Shown: positions 1 through 8,106 of the stretch, in pieces
Layout of the letters: each line of letters opens with the position of its first letter
Position numbering within the stretch: the stretch's first letter is position 1
Source: Bacteroidia bacterium
Lineage (GTDB): Bacteria > Bacteroidota > Bacteroidia > Cytophagales > Cyclobacteriaceae
Length of the DNA: 44,254 nucleotides
Assembly (NCBI GenBank): GCA_030426345.1
Contig: JAUHYU010000037.1
Location: 1-44,254 of the forward strand
Direction: 5' to 3'
Notes under the pieces: generated by a model
The model's database searches: none
What the model saw: only the letters and a program-made list of their open reading frames with translations
Told to the model about the DNA's origin: nothing
Position numbers and translations under genes: made by a program

Positions 1-1877
1 TCTTTCAGGTTCAGGTGAATAGATAAGTTGCTTAGGTCGTTTTGAAATGACCCACCCCTACGACTAAGCGGAAGTGCATATTTACTGGCAAAAACATTTC
101 CATATACCAACAAATCATTGCGTTTTTGAGAAACATATGTAAGCTTTTGCATGACTTCTGCTGGTGGCTCACCTATTACATTGCTCGCTTCCAGTGTGCC
201 GAGGGTTGCAGTAGCGGTGCCACCAATCGCCGATACAGCTTTTTGTCCGTCACCATCAATTAAAGCAGATAGTCCAGTAATCCCACCAAGGGAAGCAGTT
301 ACAATAGCTCGGTTTTTCTTGCCTTTTTTGGCCTTTTTATATTCTTTTTCAAAGACTTTTTCCTTTTCATTTAACTGAATGATCATATCCCAGGCGCGTT
401 CCAATACAGTTCGGTATTGATCATATAATATGCGGTCTTTTTCAAGAAGGTTTTCGGTGTCTTGCACAATCACAGAAACGGACTTTTCAGTTCTGTTGCT
501 TTCTTTGTCAACCACAAAAAAACTAATGGTGAACTCTTCTTTTTTATCCTTTTCCTTTATAAAATCAAAACCGGGAGTCCAGCTAAATTCATACTGCCAA
601 TTACTTTTTTCGACAAGGGCATTATCTTCTATAGCGCTGTTTTCAGAAACAAATCCAAACGAATTTAAGTCGTCTTCCCCGTTGGGGTCTGTTATGAAAA
701 AATTAAGGTGTAATTCTTCATCCTCCTTTATTTCAAAAGTTTCTTTATTGGGGATAATGGCAATTAACGGGGGTAAATCTGCCTGAGATACCTCTATAAA
801 TATCTGTCCCATGGTTTTGGCGCCTTCCGGTAAGTCTTCTACGATAAAGGAAAGGTACATCGGGTTTTTACTGAGAAAATTGAATTGCTTCTTAGATGGC
901 TCCCAGGTGATTTCTCCTTTTTCACTAAGCTTCCCGCCTTGTGGCAGTTCTTTCAATACAGGCTTGAAAATGATTGAATCTCCATCAGGGTCATAGATCA
1001 ATCCTTTTTTATTCAGTTGATATTTGTTTTTGTTGTTGAATTGAACATAGAAAGTAGGCAATTCATGTACGACAGGAGGTCGATTTACGTGATGAATATA
1101 AAGCGGAATGGTTGCAAAGCCATTGTTGCCGGCATCATCAAAAGCCTTTATGTTTAGGAAAATAGTTTTGGTTTTTTCTTGAATTGAGGTAAAGTCATAA
1201 TCCGGAATCCAATTGAAATTGCCATATTGGTCAAGGTTTGCCATTAGCTCACTTGGCTCAATCAGTTCAAATTTGTACTTTCCAGAGCCACCGGCCGCTT
1301 CAAGTTGAAATGAAAAAGAACCCCCTTCATTTACTTCATCCCAATTATCCGATGTTGGAAGATGAATTGATATTGGCACAACAATCTTGTCATCTTCTTT
1401 CTCTGAATTGATTGGGGTGATATTTTCCTTAATTGTAGCTGTCTTTTCCTCTACTTTCAATTCTCCTTGACCTATCACCCTTATCTGTCCGACTACTACA
1501 TTTTCGGTAGTAGTAGATTCAGCTATGAAGTCTATGAGGAATGCATGGTTTTTTAATGCATTAAATTGTTCTGTGGAGGGAGACCATGCAAGTATTCCAT
1601 CTATTGACAGTTGCAACCCTTCAGGAAGTTCTGTGGATGAATTAAATTGAAAATCCTCTTCATATTTTTTGAAAGCAGGATGACTTTTGATGTCAAAGGA
1701 ATTTAACTGACCATGTTCTACCATGAACATCATCGATACTTTTTCAAGGGTATCAAGTTTCGATGGTTTATGTCTTAAGTTATTGATGTATCCAAAAGAA
1801 ATACTCTGTATCGAAAACAGTGCTATCCAGAGAAAAACAAAATTTTTAATGTAAGGATGAAACTTGATAATTTGCAT
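1..1877 (-). CDS. Large secreted Ig/cadherin-like repeat protein, 3' part beyond window
   Basis: An open frame runs without a stop from ATG at 1877 to the left edge, about 625 codons, so the C-terminus is missing. The first 30 residues form a signal peptide with a strong hydrophobic core (FVFLWIALFSI). Residues roughly 50-470 are beta-rich with repeated phrases typical of Ig-like or cadherin-like putative domains: GILAWSPS, NRPPVV, YDPDGDSI, GEITWEPS, ITDPNGEDD and SWTPGFDF. Around residues 475-525 follows a charged, lysine-rich helical stretch that could be a coiled coil, then a Gly/Ala-rich segment near 525-560. I do not recognise a named family. The fold and signal peptide suggest an envelope or cell-surface protein. 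The gene has its own likely promoter at 1934-1962, so it is probably not cotranscribed with rpsA, which ends at a terminator. Confidence 0.8.
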   Translation of the reverse strand, partial: MQIIKFHPYIKNFVFLWIALFSIQSISFGYINNLRHKPSKLDTLEKVSMMFMVEHGQLNSFDIKSHPAFKKYEEDFQFNSSTELPEGLQLSIDGILAWSPSTEQFNALKNHAFLIDFIAESTTTENVVVGQIRVIGQGELKVEEKTATIKENITPINSEKEDDKIVVPISIHLPTSDNWDEVNEGGSFSFQLEAAGGSGKYKFELIEPSELMANLDQYGNFNWIPDYDFTSIQEKTKTIFLNIKAFDDAGNNGFATIPLYIHHVNRPPVVHELPTFYVQFNNKNKYQLNKKGLIYDPDGDSIIFKPVLKELPQGGKLSEKGEITWEPSKKQFNFLSKNPMYLSFIVEDLPEGAKTMGQIFIEVSQADLPPLIAIIPNKETFEIKEDEELHLNFFITDPNGEDDLNSFGFVSENSAIEDNALVEKSNWQYEFSWTPGFDFIKEKDKKEEFTISFFVVDKESNRTEKSVSVIVQDTENLLEKDRILYDQYRTVLERAWDMIIQLNEKEKVFEKEYKKAKKGKKNRAIVTASLGGITGLSALIDGDGQKAVSAIGGTATATLGTLEASNVIGEPPAEVMQKLTYVSQKRNDLLVYGNVFASKYALPLSRRGGSFQNDLSNLSIHLNLK

Positions 1878-1933
1878 TTGATCTGATTAATAAAAAGTGC
1901 CCTTCTAAATAATACCTTGATCTGAATATTTCA

Positions 1934-1962
1934 CAAAAGTAAGAAGAGATTATTTAACAAAA
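1934..1962 (-). promoter_or_regulatory. Probable promoter of the Ig-like protein gene
   Basis: Read on the minus strand, 1941-1934 is TACTTTTG, a full match to the Bacteroidota -7 box TAnnTTTG. A TTT lies about 18 bases upstream in the -33 position in place of TTG. The box is about 57 bases upstream of the ATG at 1877. The rest of 1878-2198 (321 bases) holds only this promoter and the rpsA terminator; I see no further gene there. Confidence 0.45.
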
Positions 1963-2117
1963 GATTTTGGTGTTAATTTTTCGTTATCGTTTTTCATGAT
2001 CTATGAAATACAACGAATTTTACGAAGATTATTATTTAGCAATAGGTAAATATTATATTGAAAAATTGACCTTGGCTAATGATCAACTTTAGTGATTAGA
2101 ATAGTGCATCTTATTAT

Positions 2118-2152
2118 AAAAAAGGCTCCAAACAAATTGTTCGGAGCCTTTT
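2118..2152 (-). terminator. Rho-independent terminator of rpsA
   Basis: A 10-bp perfect stem (AAAAGGCTCC at 2120-2129 with GGAGCCTTTT at 2143-2152) with a 13-base loop ends, on the minus strand, in a run of T. It lies about 50 bases past the rpsA stop codon and is placed to end that transcript. Confidence 0.85.
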
Positions 2153-2198
2153 AATGTTTAAACTAATTCCCTAATCCTATTCAGGGAATTATACCGAA

Positions 2199-4388
2199 TT
2201 ACTTGTCGTCTATTTTTTCTTCTTCAGACGGTTTTTCATCGCTTTCTTCTTTCTTAGCTTTTGGAGCAGCTTTCTTCTTAGGTTTTGCCGCCTTTTTTTC
2301 CTCAGCTTTGACTTCTTCCGCAACATCTTCTTTCACTTCTTTTGCTTCTACAGCAGAAGCTTCAGTTTTAGTTGCTGGTTTTTCCTTAGCGACTTCAGCC
2401 TTTGCTTCTGTTGCTTTTTTTGTAGCAGCTTTCGTTGATGCTTTTTTGTCACCTTCCATTTGCTCCTTCAAAGCAGACAATGCAGATAAGTCACCTAAAG
2501 TATCTCTTTCAATATCATTGTTGATTTTTGATACCGCACTACGTGCTCCAGGTGATTTCTTCTTAACAGGCTTTGGCTTTTCCTCAGTATGCATAGCTGT
2601 ATGCGAAAGGACAATTCTCTTTTCATCTTTTGAGAATTCCATTACTTTGAAATCCAAGGTTTCACCAGCATTTGCTGTAGTGTCATCTTCTTTCACAAGA
2701 TTTTTAGTAGTCGCAAAACCCTCAATGCCATAAGGAAGTTCTAAAACAGCACCTTTATCATTTTTGCTGATGATGGTACACTTATGCTCAGATCCTCTTG
2801 TGAATACTGACTCGAAAGTATCCCATGGATTTTCTTCTAATTGTTTATGCCCAAGAGCAAGTCTCCTGTTATCGATGTCAAGCTCAAGTACCTGCACATC
2901 TAGTTCTTCTCCAACTTTTACAAATTCAGAAGGATGTTTGATTTTTTTAGTCCAGCTAAGGTCTGAAACGTGAACCAAACCATCGATACCTTCTTCCAAT
3001 TCTATAAACAAACCAAAGTTGGTAAGATTTCTCACGATGCCGGAGTGCTTGGTGCCTACTGCATATTTAGTAAGTAAATCTTGCTTAGTCCATGGATCTT
3101 CAGTCAATTGCTTGATGCCGAGTGACATTTTTCGATCTTCTCTGTCAAGTGTAAGCACCACAGCCTCTAGTACATCACCAATCTTGATGAAGTCAGATGG
3201 ATTTCTAAGGTGCTGTGACCATGACATTTCAGAAACGTGGATCAAACCTTCCACACCAGGCATAATCTCTAGGAATGCACCATAGTCAGCTACATTAACG
3301 ATTTTGCCTTTTACTTTCGATCCTATTTCCATGGTTTCAGCGAGGGCATCCCATGGATGTGGGGTAAGTTGCTTCATGCCAAGTGAAATACGCTTCTTAT
3401 CGTCGTCAAAGTCAAGTACAACTACATTGACTTTTTCATCTAAGTTAAGTACTTCTTCTGGATGGTTAATTCTACCCCATGAAATATCAGTGATGTGCAA
3501 TAATCCATCGACACCTCCAAGGTCAATAAATACTCCGAAGTTAGTCATGTTTTTGATGACACCTTCCAGCACTTGTCCTTTTTCGAGGTTGTTTAGGATT
3601 TCTATTTTTTGTTTTTCAAGGTCTTTTTCGATCAGGATTTTATGCGAAACAACTACGTTGTCATTTGCATAGTTGATCTTGACGACCTTCACTTCCATTT
3701 TCTTATTCACAAAAATGTCAAAGTCTCGAATTGGTTTTACGTCAATTTGTGATCCTGGCAAGAAGGCTTCTACACCAAATATATCTACGATCAAACCACC
3801 CTTGGTTCTGCGCTTTACAAATCCATCGATTACTTTGTCGTCTTCAAAAGATGCCTGAATATTTTCCCAAGCCTGAACGATTTTTGCTTTTCTTCGTGAA
3901 AGGATCAACTGGCCCTGAGAGTTTTCCTGCTCTTCTAGGTAAACTTCTACTTTGTCCCCAATTTTCATATCAGGAAAATCCCTGAATTCATTTAAAGGAA
4001 CAAGTCCGTCAGATTTAAACCCAATATTAAGAATTACGTCTCTGTCGGTAATACCTACAACCACACCTTCAACAACTTCTTTTTCGCTGACAGTTGTTAA
4101 TGTTCCCTCGATCAGGTCTTCTAATTTTTTTCTTTCCTCTTCAGAATAGTCTTCACCAAAGCTTTTTGATCCTAAATCATCCCAATCAAAATCATCAACT
4201 GGTTCTGTAGCCATTGTTGGCTTGACTTCTTTTTTCGACTCAGGAACAACTGCTTTTTCTTCAGCTACCGGAGCTTCTTCAGCTTTTTCAACCGCTTCAG
4301 CAGCATTATCTGTTGCTTCTACTTGTGCAGTTTCTTCCACCTCAACCTGAGGCGCATCTTTTTTAATTTCTTCGTTTGAATTACTCAT
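2199..4388 (-). CDS. rpsA: 30S ribosomal protein S1
   Basis: 729 residues. S1 binds mRNA on the small ribosomal subunit and helps start translation, which matters in Bacteroidota where Shine-Dalgarno pairing is little used. Six S1 (OB-fold) repeats can be counted at about residues 100-165, 180-245, 260-330, 345-415, 430-505 and 520-590; repeats 3-5 carry the typical phrases GVFIDLGGVDGLLHITD, GVEGLIHVSEMSW and GIDGLVHVSDLSW. The protein is longer than the usual form of about 560-600 residues because of an acidic N-terminal extension (first ~95 residues, rich in Glu and Ala) and a Lys/Ala/Glu-rich C-terminal tail (last ~125 residues). The start at 4388 is supported by GGGGAA six bases upstream. 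Transcription appears to begin near 4493 and end at the terminator at 2118-2152. Confidence 0.97.
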   Translation of the reverse strand: MSNSNEEIKKDAPQVEVEETAQVEATDNAAEAVEKAEEAPVAEEKAVVPESKKEVKPTMATEPVDDFDWDDLGSKSFGEDYSEEERKKLEDLIEGTLTTVSEKEVVEGVVVGITDRDVILNIGFKSDGLVPLNEFRDFPDMKIGDKVEVYLEEQENSQGQLILSRRKAKIVQAWENIQASFEDDKVIDGFVKRRTKGGLIVDIFGVEAFLPGSQIDVKPIRDFDIFVNKKMEVKVVKINYANDNVVVSHKILIEKDLEKQKIEILNNLEKGQVLEGVIKNMTNFGVFIDLGGVDGLLHITDISWGRINHPEEVLNLDEKVNVVVLDFDDDKKRISLGMKQLTPHPWDALAETMEIGSKVKGKIVNVADYGAFLEIMPGVEGLIHVSEMSWSQHLRNPSDFIKIGDVLEAVVLTLDREDRKMSLGIKQLTEDPWTKQDLLTKYAVGTKHSGIVRNLTNFGLFIELEEGIDGLVHVSDLSWTKKIKHPSEFVKVGEELDVQVLELDIDNRRLALGHKQLEENPWDTFESVFTRGSEHKCTIISKNDKGAVLELPYGIEGFATTKNLVKEDDTTANAGETLDFKVMEFSKDEKRIVLSHTAMHTEEKPKPVKKKSPGARSAVSKINNDIERDTLGDLSALSALKEQMEGDKKASTKAATKKATEAKAEVAKEKPATKTEASAVEAKEVKEDVAEEVKAEEKKAAKPKKKAAPKAKKEESDEKPSEEEKIDDK

Positions 4389-4394
4389 ACTAGA

Positions 4395-4426
4395 TTCCCC
4401 TTTATTACCTCGACATTCTCGGGGAA
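4395..4426 (-). promoter_or_regulatory. Possible SD-sequestering pairing before rpsA
   Basis: On the minus-strand mRNA the purine block GGGGAA (4400-4395), six bases before the ATG, can pair exactly with UUCCCC (4426-4421) across a 20-base loop. If formed, this would hide the only Shine-Dalgarno-like element of the S1 mRNA. The complementarity is seen in the sequence; the regulatory role is inference. Confidence 0.3.
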
Positions 4427-4458
4427 AGAATGGCGATTTACAATTGATTAAAGAATAA

Positions 4459-4492
4459 TTTCGATGTAATCGAAACCCGTTTACTCAAACGG
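4459..4492 (-). promoter_or_regulatory. Tandem hairpins in the rpsA 5' leader
   Basis: Two adjacent perfect inverted repeats lie at the predicted 5' end of the rpsA mRNA: CCGTTT/AAACGG with a 4-base loop (4477-4492) and TTTCGAT/ATCGAAA with a 3-base loop (4459-4475). The first begins almost at the transcription start implied by the -7 box at 4497-4504. S1 mRNAs are autoregulated through leader hairpins in Proteobacteria; applying that here is inference. Confidence 0.4.
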
Positions 4493-4496
4493 ATTG

Positions 4497-4504
4497 CAAA
4501 GGTA
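4497..4504 (-). promoter_or_regulatory. Probable -7 box of the rpsA promoter
   Basis: The minus strand reads TACCTTTG, identical to the -7 box in front of tRNA-Val in this window. No TTG stands 19-20 bases upstream; that position is A/T-rich. It gives a leader of about 105 bases. Together with the leader structures and the terminator at 4653-4680, this accounts for the 332 bases between rpsA and the next gene. Confidence 0.5.
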
Positions 4505-4652
4505 ATAATATTAATTGGAAAAATAGTGTAGTGATCCTAAAATCGGAAGGTGTTAGATTTGATGATTAAATTTGAAGAAAACTTTGCCCCATTCTGCGAC
4601 GAGGCAAAGTTGCAAGCAGAAAGTGAAAGATAAATTAATAAGGGAGCAACAT

Positions 4653-4680
4653 AAAAAAAACAGAGGATAATCCCTCTGTT
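4653..4680 (-). terminator. Terminator after the 60-residue ORF
   Basis: An 8-bp perfect stem (AACAGAGG at 4659-4666, CCTCTGTT at 4673-4680) with a 6-base loop is followed on the minus strand by a run of eight T. It ends the dnaG / small-ORF transcript about 40 bases after the small ORF. Confidence 0.85.
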
Positions 4681-4720
4681 TTATTACCTTTTTAGTATAG
4701 ACAAAATCAATTTATAAATA

Positions 4721-4903
4721 TCATTTTGACCCGAATCCATGCCAATTTTTCACTCTGACAGGTTGAGGTGCGGGAGACTTTGGAGCCATTACTTTACCAA
4801 GAAAATCAATCTCTTGATTAATCCGATCCAATACCATCATTATTTTCTTTGCTTTTTCTTTATTCATCATAATTGATTTTGAAGTCATATAGGTAAACTC
4901 CAA
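4721..4903 (-). CDS. Small basic hypothetical protein
   Basis: 60 residues if started at 4903; an in-frame ATG five codons later (4888) begins MTSKSIMMNKEKAKKI and is an equally good start. The middle third is predicted helical (KAKKIMMVLDRINQEIDFL) and the end is Pro-rich and then basic with aromatic residues (VKNWHGFGSK). No family is recognised. It starts 33 bases after the dnaG stop on the same strand and is followed by a strong terminator, so it is transcribed and is probably the last cistron of a dnaG operon. No catalytic or metal-binding motif is visible. It could be a small nucleoid- or replication-associated protein, but nothing in the sequence shows that. Confidence 0.55.
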   Translation of the reverse strand: MEFTYMTSKSIMMNKEKAKKIMMVLDRINQEIDFLGKVMAPKSPAPQPVRVKNWHGFGSK

Positions 4904-4936
4904 ACTCCAAAAAAGGTTGTAATTTCCATGAAATTT

Positions 4937-6841
4937 TTAGGATACGACTATACCCAATGGATTCGAAAAGGCTGCTTCCGCTTTTTTCAATTCCATACTT
5001 ATCTGCTGCAATTCTGTTATTCTGTCTGAATCTTTTTCTTTTTTCAGTTCATCGAGGTTGAGCGCGATTAATTTTTTTATCTTATGAAATTTTAACCTTA
5101 ATATATTACTATAAACCGAACTTGTAAGCACATCCTTTTCTTTGGGTACGTAAATTTGGTAGCGCTCCCAATTTTCACTTATTTCATGTCTTTCGGACGT
5201 CAGGTTGATTACTTCTTGTTGTATCTTTTTATCCGGGTGGTTATTGAAAAAATGAATATCTACAATATTTCCCTTTTGTATTTCTGTTTTAAAGATTTCT
5301 AAAATCTGATTGTACAACGGGTTGATAAATTCTATCTGATCGAGTTCTTCAAGATAATGTTCTACCAGATTATATTTGTCTTCTATTTCGTTGAACCCAT
5401 AATTAATCAATATGCGGATTGTTTCTTTTTCTTGAAACTCAACGGAGTCTTGAACCTCTTTTTGCTGAGCCTCTTCAATTTCTTTAACTAGCTCAGTTGG
5501 CCGGGTATTGTAGGCTTCCTTTTGCTGTTCCCGTTTGCGGTTGATGAGTATTTTGTTGAGCTCAGCGTATAGTAGTTGTTCTTCCAGCTTTAATAGACTG
5601 CTGGTTTCTTTGATGTATAGAGCCCTTTGTACCTGATTAGGAATGATAGATATACTAGAGATGATCTGGTTTATGGTTTCGGCTTTTTTTACCGGATCAT
5701 TTTCATCACCATCTGAAAGCAATCTTGTCTTGAAGTGGATAAAATCTTCATAATTTTCTTTTAAAAAGACCTGAAAATCCATGGATCCTAACTTTCTTGA
5801 ATAGCTGTCAGGATCTTCTCCATCTGGGAAAATGATCACTTTCACGTTCATCCCCTCCTTCAAAATCATATCTATGCCGCGAAGGGAGGCTCTAATTCCA
5901 GCGGCATCTCCATCAAATAGCACAGTTATATTTTTGGTGTGGCGATGTATGAGTTTGATCTGTTGCTCTGTAAGCGAGGTCCCGGAGGAGGAAACGACAT
6001 TTTCTACCCCACTTTGATGCAGGCTGATTACATCAGTGTAGCCTTCTACGAGATAGCAATTGTTCAAGTGTCGGATCGCCCTACTGGCTTGAAAAAGGCC
6101 ATAAAGTACATTGCTTTTGTGGTAGACCTCTGTCTCAGGGCTATTTAGGTATTTGGGTTGATTTTTGACATTAGTCAACATCCTTGCCCCAAAGGCGATC
6201 ACTTTTCCTGTGGTATTATGTACTGGAAAAATCACCCTACCTCGAAAACGATCATATTGACGGTCTTCTTTTTTGATAATCAAGCCGGCCTTTTCGAGCA
6301 AGTCGGGATTGTAGCCCTTGGATTTAGCTTCATTTTCTAGAGCATTCCATTGCTCTTGACTATGTCCTAGTTCAAATTTCTGAATTGTTTCATCAGTAAA
6401 GCCCCTTTCCTTAAAATAGGACAGGCCAATATTTTTTCCTTCTTCAGTCTCCCAAAGTGTAGTTTTGAAAAATTCCTTTGCAAAATTTAAGATGATGAAG
6501 AGACTTTCGCGTTCATTTTGCTGTTGGATAGCCTCTGGAGTTTGCTCTTCTTCTTCGATTTCTACACCGTACTTCTTTGCTAGGTATTTGAGTGCTTCGG
6601 TATAACTAAGCCCATCGTATTCCATGATAAAGGTGATAGCATCTCCTTGCTTACCTGAGCTGAAGTCTTTGAAATTTTGATTTCTTGGAAAGACAATAAA
6701 CGAAGGGGTTTTTTCATCCGTAAAGGGGCTATTGCCCTTATAATGTTGTCCGGTTCTTTTGAGCGTAACAAAATCGCCAATCACATCGACAATGTCTATG
6801 CGATCCTTGATGTTATCTACCGTTGTCTTACTAATATTCAA
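4937..6841 (-). CDS. dnaG: DNA primase, with all four zinc ligands replaced
   Basis: 634 residues. It makes RNA primers at the replication fork with the DnaB helicase. The N-terminal CHC2-type domain is present in outline (YKGNSPFTDEKTPSF), but the four zinc ligands are Ser38, Thr41, Asp59 and Ser62 instead of Cys/His/Cys/Cys. The catalytic TOPRIM core is intact: VEGYTDV near residue 267, DGDAAG near 310 and DPDSYSRK near 345. A helical C-terminal helicase-interaction region follows. As I recall, other Bacteroidota primases show the same Ser/Asp pattern, so it is a lineage trait rather than decay. The start codon is TTG at 6841; no in-frame ATG lies between it and the upstream stop. A -7 box (TAATTTTG, minus strand 6871-6864) sits about 25 bases upstream. 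Confidence 0.96.
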   Translation of the reverse strand: MNISKTTVDNIKDRIDIVDVIGDFVTLKRTGQHYKGNSPFTDEKTPSFIVFPRNQNFKDFSSGKQGDAITFIMEYDGLSYTEALKYLAKKYGVEIEEEEQTPEAIQQQNERESLFIILNFAKEFFKTTLWETEEGKNIGLSYFKERGFTDETIQKFELGHSQEQWNALENEAKSKGYNPDLLEKAGLIIKKEDRQYDRFRGRVIFPVHNTTGKVIAFGARMLTNVKNQPKYLNSPETEVYHKSNVLYGLFQASRAIRHLNNCYLVEGYTDVISLHQSGVENVVSSSGTSLTEQQIKLIHRHTKNITVLFDGDAAGIRASLRGIDMILKEGMNVKVIIFPDGEDPDSYSRKLGSMDFQVFLKENYEDFIHFKTRLLSDGDENDPVKKAETINQIISSISIIPNQVQRALYIKETSSLLKLEEQLLYAELNKILINRKREQQKEAYNTRPTELVKEIEEAQQKEVQDSVEFQEKETIRILINYGFNEIEDKYNLVEHYLEELDQIEFINPLYNQILEIFKTEIQKGNIVDIHFFNNHPDKKIQQEVINLTSERHEISENWERYQIYVPKEKDVLTSSVYSNILRLKFHKIKKLIALNLDELKKEKDSDRITELQQISMELKKAEAAFSNPLGIVVS

Positions 6842-6863
6842 AATGCATTGATTTCCAAAAGTT

Positions 6864-6871
6864 CAAAATTA
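6864..6871 (-). promoter_or_regulatory. Probable -7 box of the dnaG promoter
   Basis: The minus strand reads TAATTTTG, matching TAnnTTTG, 22 bases before the TTG start of dnaG. The -33 position is T-rich without a clear TTG. Confidence 0.4.
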
Positions 6872-6960
6872 CACAAGGTTTTGGAGAAAGAAACCTTTTT
6901 GAGAAAAGCAGAGATAAATTAACGATATTTGTGGTTTAGGATAGCGGTTAGTATTAAATC

Positions 6961-6985
6961 TAACCAAAATTAATATTTTTGGTTA
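6961..6985. promoter_or_regulatory. 25-bp palindrome upstream of mrp
   Basis: Perfect 9-base arms, TAACCAAAA (6961-6969) and TTTTGGTTA (6977-6985), flank a 7-base A/T spacer in the divergent dnaG-mrp intergenic region, ending 24 bases before the mrp ATG. The symmetry and position fit a binding site for a dimeric regulator overlapping the mrp promoter. The T run in the right arm also resembles a terminator, but no plus-strand gene lies upstream. Confidence 0.35.
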
Positions 6986-7009
6986 ATCAATAAGAATATA
7001 ACTTTTGCG

Positions 7010-8104
7010 ATGTTAGTTAAGAAAGATGATGTGTTGCGGGTGCTCTCAACAGTAATCGACCCGGATTTGGGAAAGGATTTAGTTACACTAGGTATGATCC
7101 GTGATTTGGAGATTTCTGAAGAAAAGATAGCTTTTTCCGTAGTTCTTACTACTCCTGCTTGTCCTCTCAAAGAAATTCTCAGAAACGATTGTTTACAGGC
7201 TTTGGGCACACTTGACTTATCTGATGTTAAGATTGATATTAACATGACTTCTTCTGTTACGAGTACAAGAGATAATTTACCTCTTTTGCCAAATGTTAAA
7301 AACCTGATTGCTGTCGCGTCAGGGAAGGGCGGTGTTGGCAAATCTACAGTAACTTCTAATTTGGCGGTGGCTCTTGCCAAAACGGGTGCAAAAGTTGGTG
7401 TGATCGATGCTGATATTTTTGGGCCTTCGATGCCAACCATGTTTGGTTGTGAAAACGAACAACCTTCTGTTAAAAAGGTTGGCGATAAAAGCGTGATTAT
7501 TCCAATAGAAAAATATGGTGTGAAGTTGATATCCATTGGTTTTTTAGCCGGTGGTGACGATGCGATAGTTTGGCGTGGGCCAATGGCCAGTTCGGCGTTA
7601 AAGCAGTTTATAGGTGATACAGATTGGGGTGAGTTGGATTATTTGCTGTTTGACTTACCTCCAGGAACTAGCGACATCCATCTTACTTTGGTGCAGACCA
7701 TTCCGGTTACGGGTGCAATAGTTGTTACCACACCACAAAAAGTTGCCCTTGCAGATGCATCTAAGGGACTTTCGATGTTTCTTCAGCCTCAGATAAATGT
7801 ACCTATTTTGGGCGTTGTGGAAAATATGTCATATTTCACACCCATGGAATTGCCGGATCATAAATATCATATATTTGGAAAAGACGGGGGTAAGCGTCTC
7901 GCACAAAAAAATGAAGTTCCGTTTTTGGGTGAAATTCCATTGGTGCAGAGTATTCGCGAAAGCGGAGATGAAGGGGTGCCTGTAGTATTGAAAGATGAAA
8001 TTTCTGCCAATGCATTTATGTCCTTGGCACAAAATTTGGCACAGCAAGTGGCAATACGAAATGCGAGCATGAAAAAAACAAACATAGTAGAAGTAAATCA
8101 ATAA
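7010..8104 (+). CDS. mrp: Mrp/ApbC-family P-loop ATPase, Fe-S cluster carrier
   Basis: 364 residues. Members of this family (Mrp/ApbC in bacteria, Nbp35/Ind1 in eukaryotes) carry or insert Fe-S clusters. Residues 1-85 are an N-terminal MIP18/DUF59 domain (VIDPDLGKDLVTLGMI, TTPACPLKE). The ATPase domain carries the deviant Walker A motif SGKGGVGKST near residues 104-113, then DADIFGPSMP and DLPPGTSD. The usual CxxC that follows ENMSYF in most Mrp proteins is absent: the sequence goes ENMSYFTPMELPDHKYHIFG, with no Cys. As I recall, this is common in Bacteroidota. The neighbouring NifU-like gene starts two bases after the stop, so the two are translated together, and the context supports a role in Fe-S assembly. 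Confidence 0.93.
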   Translation: MLVKKDDVLRVLSTVIDPDLGKDLVTLGMIRDLEISEEKIAFSVVLTTPACPLKEILRNDCLQALGTLDLSDVKIDINMTSSVTSTRDNLPLLPNVKNLIAVASGKGGVGKSTVTSNLAVALAKTGAKVGVIDADIFGPSMPTMFGCENEQPSVKKVGDKSVIIPIEKYGVKLISIGFLAGGDDAIVWRGPMASSALKQFIGDTDWGELDYLLFDLPPGTSDIHLTLVQTIPVTGAIVVTTPQKVALADASKGLSMFLQPQINVPILGVVENMSYFTPMELPDHKYHIFGKDGGKRLAQKNEVPFLGEIPLVQSIRESGDEGVPVVLKDEISANAFMSLAQNLAQQVAIRNASMKKTNIVEVNQ

Positions 8105-8106
8105 AT

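Noticed and set aside
151-996. Several plus-strand frames of 60-118 codons
   Set aside because: They lie antisense to the continuous minus-strand Ig-like protein frame, which has a signal peptide and domain repeats.
2240-2460. A tandem repeat in the rpsA tail
   Set aside because: The Lys/Ala/Glu-rich codons look repetitive but have no fixed period; it is low-complexity protein sequence.
2203-2733. A 176-codon plus-strand frame across the rpsA tail
   Set aside because: It is the antisense reading of the Lys/Ala/Glu-rich S1 tail and is Ser/Phe/Ala low-complexity.
6970-7536. A 188-codon minus-strand frame
   Set aside because: It is antisense to the well-supported mrp gene, with no signal, motif or promoter of its own.
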